Source: JALSIF01 sp026981635 [NCBI: bacterium] (GTDB taxonomy: Bacteria; 4484-113; JALSIF01). From it: a stretch of 11,735 bases of DNA. The number at the start of each line of letters is the position of its first letter. Positions within the stretch are counted from its first letter, which is position 1. Below the pieces are notes generated by a model. The model was not told the DNA's origin, made no database searches, and was given only the letters and a program-made list of their open reading frames with translations. The translations under genes were made by a program, and so were the position numbers. The stretch lies in the NCBI GenBank assembly GCA_026981635.1, contig JALSIF010000261.1:1-11735 (forward strand), given 5' to 3'. Shown here one piece after another: positions 5,546 through 11,735 of this stretch.

Positions 5546-7468
5546 CTAGCGCTTCGGCTTCACCACCAGATAGCCCTGCATCTCCTGGTGAAGTGCAGAG
5601 CAGAAGTTGGTGCAGTAGTAGGGGTACACTCCCGGCTTATCAGCCTTGATCGTTACATGCTTGGTTTCACCGGGGTCAACAACCACATTGACGTTGTAAC
5701 CGACGATCCCAAAGCCGTGAAGCTCATCGGTGGTTTGCTCTATGTTGGTCAGGTGGAAGATAACAGTATCCCCCTCATTCACCTCAACCTCTGTCGGGTA
5801 GATGGTTGACCTGACCAGGGCAACCCATACCTCTACTGTGTTCGGCCCAGTGCGCTCAATCCGGGCTTGCTCAATGGATGTGATCTTGTTGGGATCCTTG
5901 TTGTCCTTCTCCAGGTCGTAGACCTCAATGACCTTTGGCTCCAGCTCCGATGCTTTGATGGAGATGGCATAGTGTGGCTCAGGCTCAGTAAAGGCATCAT
6001 AGAGCAGGCGCATCTTCTCACCCGAAATATCAATGAGTTGGCTGGACTCGGGCTGGCTGGGTCCTACCGACAGATGACGCCCGTGGGAGAGCTTGTTTAG
6101 AGCGATTACATACTCCCCGTAGGGCTCCACCGTATCCCCACCGGGAACCAGCAGGTGGCCAATGTTGTAGCTCACCTTGATGGTGTCCACCACCTTCCAC
6201 TCCTCAAGCTTCCACTTGGCGATGGCACTATCAATGAACAGCGAGGTGTAGGCGTAGCCCTTGTTGTCAAATTGGGTGTGGAGCGGGCCCAGCCCAACGT
6301 TTACCTCAGCCTCCTTGACCGAGTCGTAGTTGAGCACCGGGATGTCAAACACGGTGTCGGTGAAGTCCTGGTTCTCAATCGCCTTGAGGATCTTCTCAAA
6401 GTTGAACACGGTGACGATGGAGGCAAGCTTTCCGCTGGCCACAATCCACTTCCCGTTGGGTGCCACATCTACCCCGTGGGGGCTCTTGGCAGTAGGGATA
6501 AAAAAGATGGCCCCCTTTATGTCTTTAGGCTCAAGCACCCTGACACCGTTCAGCACCCGGCCCAGGTTGGGGTTGTTTTCCAGGATCTCATCTACCTTCT
6601 TCCAGTTGACTAGCAGCGTATAGTCGCGCTCGTTCTGGGAGGCGGTCACCTCCAGTTTACCGGTGGCCATCTCCGAGTTGTAGGAGGTCCAGAAGCCCCA
6701 GCCATGGGAAATCCCATGACCCGTCGCCCCCAGATCCCAGTCAAAGGGTGGAGTGACGATCTGCCAGGGGGTAGACATCTTTCCCGTCTCTGGATCTATC
6801 CGCACAGCACCCACTACGCCCTTGTACTTTTCTTTGTAGTCCGAGACAGGGGCGTAGGTGCCAATGGGGAAGGGGATGGAGAAACGGGTTCCATAGAGTA
6901 TGTACTCACTGTTGTCGGTGATGAAAGCTGAGCAGTGGGCTCCTGCCACGTTGGGGAGGTCAATTATCTCCTTGGTCTTGAAGTCCCTCAGGTCAATTCT
7001 CGCTATCCGATTGTTTGCGTTGTCGTTTACAAAGAGCCATCTGCCATCGTACTTCCCGTTGGTCTTGGACAGGTTCGGGTGGTGAACATCGCCCCAGGTG
7101 AAGCCACCCAGCATCTTTTTGGTCTCGTCGTCAAAGCCGTAGCCGGTTGACGGATAGGGAGTGAAGACCGGGATGGTGGCGATGTGGCGCATGGAGGGGA
7201 TGCCAGCGACAAAGACGTTGCCCGAGTGGCCTCCGGAATAGAATAGGTAGTAATCGTCTTTTTCTCCCGGTGGAACGTAGGTAGCTTCAGCCGCCGAGAC
7301 CATTCCTCCACCCCCCGTTGACGGCCGGGTTGCGGTAGGAGCTTTCCCCCGCTCTACCTTCTCCGCCCGCTGACAACTTGCCGCATAGGCGGCTATGAGC
7401 ACCGCCAGCGCGAACAGCCCCAGGATCAGGCCCATCCTGACCCACGCTCTCTGGTTCCTGTTGCCCAT
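5546..7468 (-). CDS. nosZ: Nitrous oxide reductase, Sec-exported (clade II) type, probable lipoprotein
   Basis: A 640-residue copper enzyme that reduces N2O to N2 outside the cytoplasmic membrane. The N-terminal seven-bladed propeller carries seven histidines where CuZ ligands are expected: His129 and His130 (DVHHP), His178 (GAHC), His331 (SPHG), His396 (GPLHTQF), His438 (NIGHL) and His499 (EPEPHY). The C-terminal cupredoxin domain holds CuA: His584, Cys619, Cys623, His627 and Met630 (YYCTNFCSALHQEMQGY). The signal region has no twin-arginine motif. It has a hydrophobic stretch (12-30) followed by AASC (29-32), a permissive lipobox, so the enzyme may be lipid-anchored via Cys32; if not, the stretch is a Sec signal or uncleaved anchor. 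The ATG at 7468 is seven bases after AGGAGGT. The first gene after a 234-base control region, it heads the nos maturation genes and would take electrons from the upstream bc-type module. Confidence 0.97.
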   Translation of the reverse strand: MGNRNQRAWVRMGLILGLFALAVLIAAYAASCQRAEKVERGKAPTATRPSTGGGGMVSAAEATYVPPGEKDDYYLFYSGGHSGNVFVAGIPSMRHIATIPVFTPYPSTGYGFDDETKKMLGGFTWGDVHHPNLSKTNGKYDGRWLFVNDNANNRIARIDLRDFKTKEIIDLPNVAGAHCSAFITDNSEYILYGTRFSIPFPIGTYAPVSDYKEKYKGVVGAVRIDPETGKMSTPWQIVTPPFDWDLGATGHGISHGWGFWTSYNSEMATGKLEVTASQNERDYTLLVNWKKVDEILENNPNLGRVLNGVRVLEPKDIKGAIFFIPTAKSPHGVDVAPNGKWIVASGKLASIVTVFNFEKILKAIENQDFTDTVFDIPVLNYDSVKEAEVNVGLGPLHTQFDNKGYAYTSLFIDSAIAKWKLEEWKVVDTIKVSYNIGHLLVPGGDTVEPYGEYVIALNKLSHGRHLSVGPSQPESSQLIDISGEKMRLLYDAFTEPEPHYAISIKASELEPKVIEVYDLEKDNKDPNKITSIEQARIERTGPNTVEVWVALVRSTIYPTEVEVNEGDTVIFHLTNIEQTTDELHGFGIVGYNVNVVVDPGETKHVTIKADKPGVYPYYCTNFCSALHQEMQGYLVVKPKR

Positions 7469-7533
7469 TTCCCTTACCTCCTACTTCGGCATGGGGGTTT
7501 GCCCCAGCCGGTTTCTTTCTTGAAGCTAAAGAA

Positions 7534-7575
7534 ATAGTCCCAGGCAGACGCAGACTAGTAAGTGACCTAGGTCAC
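7534..7575 (-). promoter_or_regulatory. Candidate nosZ control region: CRP/FNR-like (or Rex-like) palindrome and possible -10
   Basis: GTGACCTAGGTCAC (7562-7575) is a perfect 14-bp palindrome with the GTGA-N6-TCAC spacing of CRP-type sites. With one flanking base each side it reads AGTGA-N6-TCACA. Members of the CRP/FNR superfamily often control nos genes, and the redox regulator Rex also uses GTGA-N6-TCAC, though usually with an AT-rich centre. If the site is centred at -41.5, transcription would start near 7527, with GACTAT (7539-7534) as a weak -10. The site lies 94 bases before the nosZ start codon. Confidence 0.5.
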
Positions 7576-7631
7576 AAGCTCTACAAGTCCCCAACCTGCC
7601 ACTTCTTTGCATAGTCATCCGGTTCAAAGGT

Positions 7632-7662
7632 GAAGAAAAAGAGACTCCCTCCAACCAGGGAG
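7632..7662 (-). terminator. Probable intrinsic terminator after the cytochrome c gene
   Basis: On the minus strand CTCCCT (7662-7657), a six-base loop GGTTGG and AGGGAG (7650-7645) are followed by TCTCTTTTTCTTC. The stem is short at 6 bp, but the T-rich tract directly after it and the position 41 bases past the cytochrome c stop fit an intrinsic or leaky terminator separating the bc-type genes from nosZ. Confidence 0.5.
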
Positions 7663-7702
7663 AGAGAGGAGCAAGAGCAGTCCTGGGTGACCGAAGCCGC
7701 TC

Positions 7703-8914
7703 CTACTCGGGAAGCTTTTTGCCCTGTTGGTGGAGATCGTAAGCACGTTTGAGAAGCTCCACTGCAAGCTTTCGTTCATCCTCGGATAGCCGAATTCTTG
7801 TCTCAAGCACCATCCTCATGGTTCCGATGGGATTCATGAGAAACTCCTCAAGATCCATTCCAAATCTCTTCCGCACATCCTCAACAGCCAGAGACAGGTC
7901 AGGTCCGATGTCCGCAGGGCTGTCAATTCCAAAGCTGGAGATGTCGTGGCAAGCATTACAACCCTTTGCTACGAACCATTGCCCCGGATCCTTCTCAAGG
8001 TCAATACTTAACGCGCCCGCTTCCTTCTGCTTGATCTCAGCCCCCGGTCTAGCCTTGTTAAAGCCTGCAGTAACCGGTATATATTTGGGAGGAATTCCCC
8101 ACTCTCGCCAGCTCATAACGAGCATGGCCAGGGCCATAGCCTCTCGGTCGGTGAGGTTGAAATTAGGCATTTCCGTTCCCGGGCTGACCCGCTTGGGGTC
8201 TTTGAGGTGCTCAAACTGCCAGTTCAGCATGGAGCGGATACCTTGGACAAAGGTGTAGTCAAAGGCTTCGGGGGATTTGTCCCCCTCATAGGTCAGGTCT
8301 GGTCCTATGGTCCCACCAATTCCGTCAACCGCATGGCACTGGAGACACCCTTTCTTCACAAACAGCTCTTTGGCAAGGTTGATGTAGTTCATTCCCTCCA
8401 CCTCCTTCTCAAAGAGGTGGCAGGAGTTACACCTTATCTCCAGCAAGGCCCTGGAGTCATCCAGCGGATAGCTCTGAACTAACTCCGGCAGGTCAAGAAC
8501 CGGCTCCAGCCAGAACTTAACCAGCCCGTGGGCCTCTTCTTTCTCCAGTGCCCATCCCTGACCGCCATGACAGGTGGTGCACCCATAGACCTCAATAGGG
8601 TGCTTCTCAAGGATCCCCTTGGGATGGGAACGGTAGGGCTGGGGTGCATCCTCCAACCCCTCCCAGGTAACTCCAGCATGACAGGTCATGCATCTGTCCA
8701 CCACACCCAGCTCCGGATTCCAGATCTGCTGAATCCCAAACTCAATCTTCTCCGCCACCTCCGGACCCCGGGTCTCATAGATGTACTGATAGAACCCCTG
8801 TTGGTAGCGCTGCCACTCCGAGTACTGCTCCTTGTAGGTAAGCCACACGCTAAGCAACACTACGGCAAGACCGGCAACCATCAGCCACACGACGTCCATC
8901 CGGTAGTTCTTCAT
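7703..8914 (-). CDS. Membrane-anchored pentaheme cytochrome c
   Basis: A 403-residue protein with an N-terminal uncleaved anchor (about residues 8-26) and five CxxCH haem c sites: CMTCH (75-79), CTTCH (112-116), CNSCH (162-166), CLQCH (190-194) and CNACH (319-323). The first three lie in a compact N-terminal part. The last two belong to two class I cytochrome c-like domains with GPDL motifs after the haem (204-207, 337-340). PGTEMPNF (246-253) offers Met249 as axial ligand for haem four, and Met366 or Met368 may serve haem five. It follows the cytochrome b gene by 13 bases and occupies the place of cytochrome c1 or f, so it probably takes electrons from the Rieske protein and passes them to NosZ CuA. 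I chose ATG 8914, after GGGAGAGGA. An in-frame ATG at 9010 would run deep into the cytochrome b gene and lacks support. Confidence 0.92.
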   Translation of the reverse strand: MKNYRMDVVWLMVAGLAVVLLSVWLTYKEQYSEWQRYQQGFYQYIYETRGPEVAEKIEFGIQQIWNPELGVVDRCMTCHAGVTWEGLEDAPQPYRSHPKGILEKHPIEVYGCTTCHGGQGWALEKEEAHGLVKFWLEPVLDLPELVQSYPLDDSRALLEIRCNSCHLFEKEVEGMNYINLAKELFVKKGCLQCHAVDGIGGTIGPDLTYEGDKSPEAFDYTFVQGIRSMLNWQFEHLKDPKRVSPGTEMPNFNLTDREAMALAMLVMSWREWGIPPKYIPVTAGFNKARPGAEIKQKEAGALSIDLEKDPGQWFVAKGCNACHDISSFGIDSPADIGPDLSLAVEDVRKRFGMDLEEFLMNPIGTMRMVLETRIRLSEDERKLAVELLKRAYDLHQQGKKLPE

Positions 8915-8927
8915 GGCTATCCTCTCC

Positions 8928-10283
8928 CTAGTACTTGACGGGCGGAGCCTCCCAGGTTTGCCAAGGCCAGTACCACTCCCAGAATGGCCCCCTGAGATAG
9001 GAAGCGACAAGGATCAGAACCATGATCAGAAGCGAGATGATGATGAAGGTCAGGTTCTGCCACCTGCGTGAGCGATGAAACCAGACCCCCACCGCTTCCA
9101 CCGGGGAGCGGTCTAGCCAGGGCCAAACCGCCGCCCAGAGAAGAAGCAAACCGGGGATCAGGATCCCTCCTACTAGGCCACCGCTGATGGCAAAACCTGT
9201 GCCGAACTTGATGGTAGTGATGGTGACCAGCTCCTGCAGCCAGAGGAAATACCAGGGAGCCTTGGCCGGGTTGGGAGTGACCGAGGGGTTGGCCGGGTCC
9301 TCCAGCGGGGCAGGAATGAGTTGGGTGAGCACCATGGCCACTGCCAGGGTTGCCAGCCCCACCAGCAGCACCCTACGCACCAAGATAGGAACCGCATGAA
9401 CCGTCTGCTCCTCGGTGTCCACCATCACCTGCTTGACCATGGGGGTCTCACCCTTCACCAGTCCCATGATCATGTAGTTCTTGCGCTTGGCAGGCTTAAC
9501 CTCCTTCTTCCTCTCCTCCAGCGCCAGGTGGTCCTCGCAGGCCAGCCCCCCGTCCTTTCTAATCCGCCACATGTGCCAGGAGAAGAGCAAAAGAACCAGG
9601 GCGGGAAGGAAGAAGACATGCAGGGTGTAGAAGCGGATCAGGGTGTTTTGGGAAATCTCGTTTCCTCCGAGCAGGATGAAGCGGATCTGCTCTCCCACCA
9701 GTGGAGCGTTGCGGGCAATCTCGGTGCCAACCGTTATCGCCCAGAAGGCCAGCTGGTCCCAGGGCAACAGGTAGCCAGTAAAGGAAAGGAGCAAGGTAAG
9801 AAGTAGCAGTGCTATACCAATCAGCCAGTTCAGGGGCCGGTTCTGGCGGGCAAACACCCCGTTTCTGTAGGCGGCGGTGAGAAAGACCCGCATCATGTGA
9901 AGGAAAACCACCCCCACCATGAGGTGAGCGCTGATCCGATGGAGGTTTCTTAGGTAGCTGCCGTAGGGGATTACATACTCCAGATCCTTGATTGATGCGT
10001 AGGCCCGCTCGGTGGAGGGAACGTAGAAGAACATGAGGATGACCCCGGTCACCGTAAGGATGAGAAAGAGGATGGCCGAGATGGTGCCCAGCCAGAGGGA
10101 GTAGGACCAGGAGAGGGAGCGGTGGCTAACCCGGTTGGGAAACCAGTGGAGCAGGAAGTTGACCACAATGGCATCCCCCTGCTCCTTTTTGCTGCGCGGC
10201 CACCACGACCAGACCACCGATCTCCAGTCAATCTTTAGCAGACCAGCCAACTCTCTTAGGACTCTTGTGCCGGCTCTCGCCAT
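8928..10283 (-). CDS. Cytochrome b of a bc/b6f-like complex (b6 and subunit IV domains in one chain)
   Basis: A 451-residue quinol-oxidising membrane subunit. Four-helix part: His115 and His129 in helix B, His222 and His237 in helix D. The 14 and 15 residue spacings match cytochrome b6 rather than mitochondrial b. LPWDQLAFWA (173-182) is also strongly b6-like. A basic cytoplasmic linker of about 60 residues leads to a subunit-IV-like part with three helices (about 302-324, 366-388, 411-429). The Qo-site motif reads APWY (342-345) instead of PEWY, after NPAK. The N-terminal region lacks the cysteine that binds haem ci in b6f. The protein ends in a Trp-rich tail. ATG 10283 follows GGAGGAAGGAGG; the gene starts 33 bases after the Rieske stop and ends 13 bases before the cytochrome c start, so the three form one transcription unit. 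The likely substrate is menaquinol, by inference. Confidence 0.95.
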   Translation of the reverse strand: MARAGTRVLRELAGLLKIDWRSVVWSWWPRSKKEQGDAIVVNFLLHWFPNRVSHRSLSWSYSLWLGTISAILFLILTVTGVILMFFYVPSTERAYASIKDLEYVIPYGSYLRNLHRISAHLMVGVVFLHMMRVFLTAAYRNGVFARQNRPLNWLIGIALLLLTLLLSFTGYLLPWDQLAFWAITVGTEIARNAPLVGEQIRFILLGGNEISQNTLIRFYTLHVFFLPALVLLLFSWHMWRIRKDGGLACEDHLALEERKKEVKPAKRKNYMIMGLVKGETPMVKQVMVDTEEQTVHAVPILVRRVLLVGLATLAVAMVLTQLIPAPLEDPANPSVTPNPAKAPWYFLWLQELVTITTIKFGTGFAISGGLVGGILIPGLLLLWAAVWPWLDRSPVEAVGVWFHRSRRWQNLTFIIISLLIMVLILVASYLRGPFWEWYWPWQTWEAPPVKY

Positions 10284-10316
10284 TTAGCCTCCTTCCTCCA
10301 GTCGTAGGATTGGCTT

Positions 10317-10955
10317 CTAGGTGAAAAACCTCCAGCCGATCTCCACCTTCCTCCGCTTGTCAACGGTTAACGAGCCATCATCCGGGGAAATGAAGACCTC
10401 GTACCAATCAAGCGGCCTAGGAGCAGGTCCAGCGTAATTGGTGCCATCCCCATAAAACTTTGAGCCATGGCATGGGCAGTGAAACTCCCAGTGTTCCTCT
10501 ATCATCTCCCGGCCTCCCCGCCCCCTGACCATCTTGGGCTTCTCTAGGGGGACATACTTCACCGTGCAGCCCAGGTGGGTACAGATGGCAGATATGCAGT
10601 AGAAACGGGTTTGCTTAGTGGCCTTATCTACTTCTTTGAACACGAAAGCCCGCTGCTCCGGAATGAAGTTGACCCCCTCGGCCACCTCCTCCGGCTTTCC
10701 CACCTTGAAGCGCTTGTTGGGCTCATAGAGCACCCGGGGAACGAAGGAGAGCAGGGACAGCCACCCCTGCCAAACCACCCCCAGGAAGACCGACAGGCCG
10801 GTGGCCATCCCCAGCCAGCGTCGGCGGGTAAAGAGGGGGCGGTCAATCTGCTCAAAGTCGGGCGCTACCTCACTTGCCACCTTCTTCGGCAGACTCACCT
10901 GCCCAGCGCCCCGCTCCTGCCCACTTTCCTCAGGCGGGGACTTCAACCTCTTCAT
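10317..10955 (-). CDS. Rieske 2Fe-2S protein of the bc/b6f-like complex
   Basis: A 212-residue protein with Rieske boxes CTHLGC (125-130) and CPCHGS (160-165). Cys125, His127, Cys160 and His163 would bind the 2Fe-2S cluster, and Cys130 and Cys162 would form the disulfide. TRRRWLG (43-49) before a hydrophobic helix (about 50-72) is a twin-arginine export/anchor signal, as is usual for Rieske subunits that fold in the cytoplasm. The N-terminal cytoplasmic tail of 42 residues is longer than in most homologues. The protein should carry electrons from the Qo site of the cytochrome b to the pentaheme cytochrome c. The ATG at 10955 follows GGAGG nine bases upstream and lies inside the preceding flavoprotein gene, a 26-base overlap, so translation of the two is probably coupled. 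The insertion between the two cluster boxes (residues 131-159) is basic and rich in Lys, Arg and Glu. Confidence 0.95.
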   Translation of the reverse strand: MKRLKSPPEESGQERGAGQVSLPKKVASEVAPDFEQIDRPLFTRRRWLGMATGLSVFLGVVWQGWLSLLSFVPRVLYEPNKRFKVGKPEEVAEGVNFIPEQRAFVFKEVDKATKQTRFYCISAICTHLGCTVKYVPLEKPKMVRGRGGREMIEEHWEFHCPCHGSKFYGDGTNYAGPAPRPLDWYEVFISPDDGSLTVDKRRKVEIGWRFFT

Positions 10956-11735
10956 ACCACATCACCTCCATCGTCATGGCCTCAGTGGGGCAGCGGATGG
11001 CACAAAGCCCACAGCGGATGCAGAGCTCATCATCCTTGAGCATCACCGAGACGGGCCCGCCATCCGATGCCCCCGCCTCTTCCACCAACCTCCTCACCGT
11101 CTCATCGTCGCAGAGGATCTCAAGCTCCATCAGATCCACCAGCTTTAGGCAGTCGGTGGGGCAGACATCCACGCACCGGTTACACATCACACACAGGTCC
11201 GGGTTGTAGACCGTCTGGATATGGCAGGAGAGACACCGCTCCGCCTGGCGCCTGGCCTCCTCCGGCGAGTAGGTCTCTTCCACCTCGGAGATGCCAGTGC
11301 GTCGCTCAAAGTCCACCGTGGGGGGCGCCTTGCGCGGGTAGTTCTCATAGCCCTCCGGCTGCTGGTAGCGGTTGATGGGGAGCTTCTCAAAGATGAAGTG
11401 GACCTCGTGGCGCACCTCCCGCTTGCGCAGGTAGGAGTCGATGGAGAGGGCGGCCCGCTTCCCGTCGGCCACCGCATCAATGATGTTCCTGGGGCCGAAG
11501 GCCACATCACCGCCCGCAAAGACCCACTCGGCGGTGGTCCTCAGGGAGTCGGGATCAACCTTGATGGTCTTTCGCGGGGTGATCTCCACCCCATCCTCCG
11601 GCTTTAGGAAGGAGAGGTCGGCGGTCTGGCCGATGGCCAGAATTGCGGTGTCGGCCTCAAACTCCTCTACGATCTCCTCGTCATACTCCGGGTTGAAGCG
11701 GCCCTCCTCGTCAAACACCCGCTTCACCCTAACCA
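10930..11735 (-). CDS. C-terminal part of a GltD-like FAD/NAD(P)-binding oxidoreductase with two 4Fe-4S sites
   Basis: The frame is open to the right edge, so the N-terminal half with the first dinucleotide-binding motifs lies outside. The GTG at 11727 is an internal Val, not a start. Residue numbers below count from it. ADTAILAIGQTAD (25-37) and EWVFAGGDVAFGP (67-79) are the late FAD-binding segments of the glutamate synthase small-subunit-like family. The C-terminus carries two ferredoxin sites, CVMCNRCVDVCP (179-190) and CIRCGLCAIRCP (236-247), preceded by a CLSC pair (165-168). Such proteins shuttle electrons between NAD(P)H and iron-sulfur partners in the cytoplasm; they need not make glutamate. 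Its stop overlaps the Rieske gene by 26 bases, which ties it to the quinol-oxidising complex. The physiological donor or acceptor is unknown. The CLSCH string is not a haem site in a cytoplasmic protein. Confidence 0.85.
   Translation of the reverse strand, partial: VRVKRVFDEEGRFNPEYDEEIVEEFEADTAILAIGQTADLSFLKPEDGVEITPRKTIKVDPDSLRTTAEWVFAGGDVAFGPRNIIDAVADGKRAALSIDSYLRKREVRHEVHFIFEKLPINRYQQPEGYENYPRKAPPTVDFERRTGISEVEETYSPEEARRQAERCLSCHIQTVYNPDLCVMCNRCVDVCPTDCLKLVDLMELEILCDDETVRRLVEEAGASDGGPVSVMLKDDELCIRCGLCAIRCPTEAMTMEVMWYEEVEVPA

Noticed and set aside
6155-6613. Plus-strand open frame opposite nosZ
   Set aside because: It is a shadow of the well-conserved nosZ frame, has no plausible product and no start signal.
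8928-9010. Upstream start for the cytochrome c gene
   Set aside because: It would overlap the cytochrome b gene by 83 bases and add a Ser/Gly-rich leader before a good membrane anchor; ATG 8914 has a ribosome-binding site.
11221-11233. CLSCH in the flavoprotein as a haem c site
   Set aside because: The protein has a cytoplasmic FAD/ferredoxin architecture and lies among iron-sulfur cysteines, so covalent haem is not expected.
1-11735. CRISPR arrays, insertion sequences, tRNA or rRNA genes
   Set aside because: I saw no direct-repeat arrays, transposase frames, terminal inverted repeats or RNA gene patterns; the space is filled by the listed genes.

Overview
The window is dominated by a nitrous-oxide-respiration locus on the minus strand. 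It runs from the right edge down to position 1525, with a short plus-strand gene set (2-1509) converging on its end. Transcription order on the minus strand is: C-terminal part of a GltD-like flavoprotein carrying two ferredoxin-type 4Fe-4S sites (cut by the right edge), Rieske Fe-S protein, fused b6/subunit-IV cytochrome b, membrane-anchored pentaheme cytochrome c, then (after a 234-base gap with a terminator-like hairpin and a GTGA-N6-TCAC palindrome) nosZ, a NosB-like four-helix membrane protein, nosD, nosF and nosY. The plus strand holds the end of an unrecognised gene, a HIT-family nucleotide hydrolase, and a NosL-type copper lipoprotein whose stop lies 15 bases from the nosY stop.

NosZ is of the Sec-exported (clade II) type. 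It has no twin-arginine signal, but it does have a signal-anchor with a lipobox-like AASC, all seven expected CuZ histidines and a complete-looking CuA site. No nosR, nosX/apbE, nosG/H or nosC is visible. Instead a cytochrome bc/b6f-like complex is encoded directly upstream. The inferred flow is menaquinol to cytochrome b/Rieske, then pentaheme cytochrome c, then CuA and CuZ of NosZ. NosD/F/Y and NosL would serve copper-site maturation. The flavoprotein at the right edge overlaps the Rieske gene by 26 bases, suggesting an additional cytoplasmic electron input or coupling module.

The organism cannot be named from this window. The DNA is mostly GC-rich with strong AGGAGG-type ribosome-binding sites. 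NosZ and NosL look like lipoproteins, and NosD carries its own C-terminal membrane anchor. That set of anchors suits a single-membrane (Gram-positive-like) or deep-branching, perhaps thermophilic, high-GC bacterium rather than a proteobacterium with clade I NosZ. This is inference.

The oddest sequence feature is inside nosD. About 480 bases (3841-4320) drop to roughly 40% GC with A/T-ending codons, while both flanks are near 55-60%, suggesting mosaic origin. Other points of interest are the CRP/FNR-like palindrome before nosZ, a 12-bp GC hairpin between nosZ and the next gene, APWY in place of PEWY in cytochrome b, and the Met/His-rich NosL tail. The electron-transfer set and the Nos set together look like a self-contained menaquinol:N2O reductase module.
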